Source: SUG1106 sp051883095
Lineage (GTDB): Bacteria; Bacillota; Clostridia; Peptostreptococcales; Anaerovoracaceae
Assembly (NCBI GenBank): GCA_051883095.1
Contig: JBJETB010000073.1
Span: 1-6,591 of the forward strand
Direction of reading: 5' to 3'
Length of the DNA stretch: 6,591 bases
Position 1 is the first letter of the stretch, and every line of letters starts with the position of its first letter. A program made the translations under genes and the position numbers. Below are positions 5,414-6,591 of this stretch, one piece after another. A model generated the notes under the pieces. It was not told the DNA's origin, made no database searches, and worked only from the letters and a program-made list of their open reading frames with translations.

Positions 5414-6340
5414 ATGCTGCATGAAGTAACTTTTAAATCATTTAACGAACGCGACACCGTTTACGGCTGGATCTATGTTCCCGCTGCACAGCCAAAGGGC
5501 ATAGTACAGCTCATTCACGGCTTCGGCGAACACTCAAGACGTTATTTCCATATGATTGTAAGATATCTGGAGGCAGGCTACATTGTAGCTGCAGATGACC
5601 ATGTGGGCCACGGCAAGACCGCCCTCGAAAACGACACATGGGGCAACTGGGGCGAAAAAGGCTGCCACACCATGATGGAAGACGAACACACACTCAAGGA
5701 GTTAGTATGCAAAATGTATCCGGATCTTCCGTATTTTCTGTTCGGACACAGCATGGGTTCAATGATCGCCCGTGATTTTATGGCCAAATACGGAAATGAG
5801 CTTGCAGGAGCAACCATCTGCGGTACCATGGGAGTTTTCCCTGTTGACGATGCTCTTCTTGCCAAAATGGAAGGCCTTGTGGCAGACGGACACGGAGACG
5901 AATGTGATCCGACACTGGGTGGAGACCTCCTTGGCTGGATGTGTGAACGCTGCGGTGAAATAAAGCTGGGCAACGAGTGGATCTGTCATGATGTAAATGT
6001 TCAGAATGACCATGCTGCTGATCCTTTCGATGCCTTCACCAAGCCAACCTCTAACCGGGCAATGCTTGACTTCGTATACATGTTTAAGGTAATCGAAGGC
6101 AAAGAATGGGCATCAAAGGTTCCTACCGCTCTTCCTATATACAACATCGCAGGAGATGAAGATCCTGTAGGCATGTATGGCGAAGGAGTTTATCAGGTTT
6201 CAAACTGGCTTATTTCAACCGGTCACAATGTAAAAACAAAACTTTATTCCGGTTACCGCCACGAGATCCACAACTATGCCGCAATAAAGGATCAGGTTTC
6301 AGACGGAATTATCGCCTTTATGGACAGTATTGTCAGATAA
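5414..6340 (+). CDS. Alpha/beta hydrolase, monoacylglycerol-lipase/Hydrolase_4 type
   Basis: A cytoplasmic serine esterase/lipase (308 aa, no signal peptide), normal length for the family. The oxyanion region HGFGEHSRRY (35-44) closely resembles the HGxGEHSxRY of monoacylglycerol lipases and lysophospholipases. The nucleophile elbow is GHSMG (111-115, Ser113). The acid is Asp250 in AGDEDPVG (247-253), and the catalytic His283 lies in GYRHEIHN (280-287). A variable cap of about 137-235 separates the two parts of the fold and is Cys/Asp-rich (for example CERCGEIK at 177-184). The likely reaction is hydrolysis of an acylglycerol or related carboxyl ester; the exact substrate cannot be read. The ribosome site AAGGAGGT ends 6 nt before the ATG. 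The gene follows the response regulator by 116 bp, same strand, and has no obvious link to the M20 operon. Its codons are visibly richer in C at third positions than those of the other genes, which may reflect high expression or a different history. Confidence 0.92.
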   Translation: MLHEVTFKSFNERDTVYGWIYVPAAQPKGIVQLIHGFGEHSRRYFHMIVRYLEAGYIVAADDHVGHGKTALENDTWGNWGEKGCHTMMEDEHTLKELVCKMYPDLPYFLFGHSMGSMIARDFMAKYGNELAGATICGTMGVFPVDDALLAKMEGLVADGHGDECDPTLGGDLLGWMCERCGEIKLGNEWICHDVNVQNDHAADPFDAFTKPTSNRAMLDFVYMFKVIEGKEWASKVPTALPIYNIAGDEDPVGMYGEGVYQVSNWLISTGHNVKTKLYSGYRHEIHNYAAIKDQVSDGIIAFMDSIVR

Positions 6341-6380
6341 ACTGCAGATAACCGCAGATAAACCGCAGACAATCCGCAAA
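6331..6380 (+). repeat. Short degenerate tandem repeat after the hydrolase gene
   Basis: About four and a half units of 10-11 bp: TGTCAGATAAA, CTGCAGATAA, CCGCAGATAAA, CCGCAGACAAT and CCGCAAAAA. The first unit includes the TAA stop of the hydrolase (6338-6340); the array runs toward the terminator hairpin. The unit length approximates one helical turn. Function unknown; probably replication slippage. Confidence 0.6.
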
Positions 6381-6407
6381 AACGAAATAACCAAAATCAA
6401 AAAATCA

Positions 6408-6443
6408 GAAGAGCGGCAATCCCCCATTGCCGCTCTTCCTTTT
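6408..6443 (+). terminator. Strong hairpin terminator of the hydrolase gene, probably bidirectional
   Basis: A perfect 13-bp stem, GAAGAGCGGCAAT (6408-6420) and ATTGCCGCTCTTC (6426-6438), with a CCCCC loop, then CTTTTGCTT. Upstream A runs (about 6390-6405) give an even better U tract on the minus strand, so it could also stop leftward transcription. Confidence 0.85.
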
Positions 6444-6549
6444 GCTTCAAAATGTGACCGTAAAGTTGTATATTTTCATTCCCTTAAACTCAGTTACTAT
6501 TGTTTTTCGGATATTAACACATTACAAAATGAACTGTCGTAAATGGTAA
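6444..6549. other. Intergenic stretch without a recognisable gene
   Basis: No ribosome site, conserved motif or convincing promoter is seen. A short open frame crossing this region begins inside the hydrolase gene and runs through the terminator hairpin, so it is not credited. Confidence 0.5.
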
Positions 6550-6563
6550 ACCACATACGTGGT
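6550..6563. repeat. Inverted repeat near the right edge
   Basis: ACCAC-ATAC-GTGGT, a perfect 5-bp inverted repeat just beyond the A run of the next hairpin. It might add a second stem to that terminator or be an operator. Confidence 0.35.
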
Positions 6564-6565
6564 CT

Positions 6566-6591
6566 AAAAAAAGTGCCGCCCTTGCAGGCGG
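6566..6591 (-). terminator. Probable terminator of a leftward transcript from beyond the right edge (cut off)
   Basis: CCGCC (6576-6580), 6-nt loop, GGCGG (6587-6591, the window end). The preceding seven A (6566-6572) read as seven T on the minus strand, right after the hairpin. It implies a convergent gene to the right, read toward the hydrolase. The stem may continue outside the window. Confidence 0.6.

Noticed and set aside
5578..5973. 131-aa minus-strand open frame inside the hydrolase gene
   Set aside because: Pro/Ser/Arg-rich antisense shadow of a gene with an intact catalytic triad; no ribosome site.
6500..6533. TTGTTT-N17-TACAAA as a rightward promoter near the window end
   Set aside because: Both hexamers match consensus poorly, and the terminator-like hairpin downstream points to leftward transcription entering from the right.
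6330..6542. 70-aa open frame on the plus strand after the hydrolase
   Set aside because: It starts inside the hydrolase gene, runs through the tandem repeat and the 13-bp terminator stem, lacks a ribosome site and has a low-complexity, basic sequence.

Overview
The window looks like chromosomal DNA of a low-to-moderate GC anaerobic bacterium, most likely a Firmicute of the Clostridia type. This rests on strong AGGAGG ribosome sites close to the starts, two GTG starts, an AT-rich intergenic style, a RocR/TyrR-like sigma-54 activator and an OmpR-family regulator. The taxon is an inference; there is no rRNA or other marker gene here.

Layout, left to right. Positions 1-295 hold no gene but are dense in regulatory sites. 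A consensus-perfect sigma-54 promoter points LEFT, out of the window. A sigma-70-type promoter points right, into a PAS/AAA+/HTH sigma-54 activator gene (296-1723). Two inverted repeats built on AATCC/GGATT lie in and just after that sigma-70 promoter. The same repeats sit about 120-167 bp upstream of the predicted leftward start, which is where an activator of this class usually binds. The activator therefore probably drives an unseen divergent operon and controls itself.

Positions 1710-1786 hold back-to-back terminators between convergent transcripts. A two-gene leftward operon follows, read from 4420 down to 1821: an M20-family amidohydrolase/dipeptidase (3218-4420), then 47 bp downstream a multi-pass GntP/ion-transporter-superfamily-like permease (1821-3170). 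Together they look like an uptake-and-cleave cassette for an amide or small peptide, comparable in logic to abgT-abgB but with a different transporter family.

The 220-bp divergent region 4421-4640 separates that operon from a rightward OmpR/PhoB-type regulator (4641-5297). The regulator's receiver domain has lost the phospho-acceptor Asp (Ser51), the switch Thr (Met78) and the conserved Lys (His100), and no histidine kinase is encoded nearby. It is best read as a phosphorylation-independent regulator. The divergent region holds a 12-bp direct repeat spaced exactly 22 bp, several perfect palindromes and a promoter for each side. This suggests the atypical regulator controls the amidohydrolase/permease operon and itself.

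The last gene (5414-6340) is an alpha/beta hydrolase of the monoacylglycerol-lipase/Hydrolase_4 type. It probably has its own promoter and ends in a strong hairpin terminator after a short degenerate tandem repeat. The final 150 bp contain no gene, but end in a hairpin that probably terminates a leftward transcript entering from the right.
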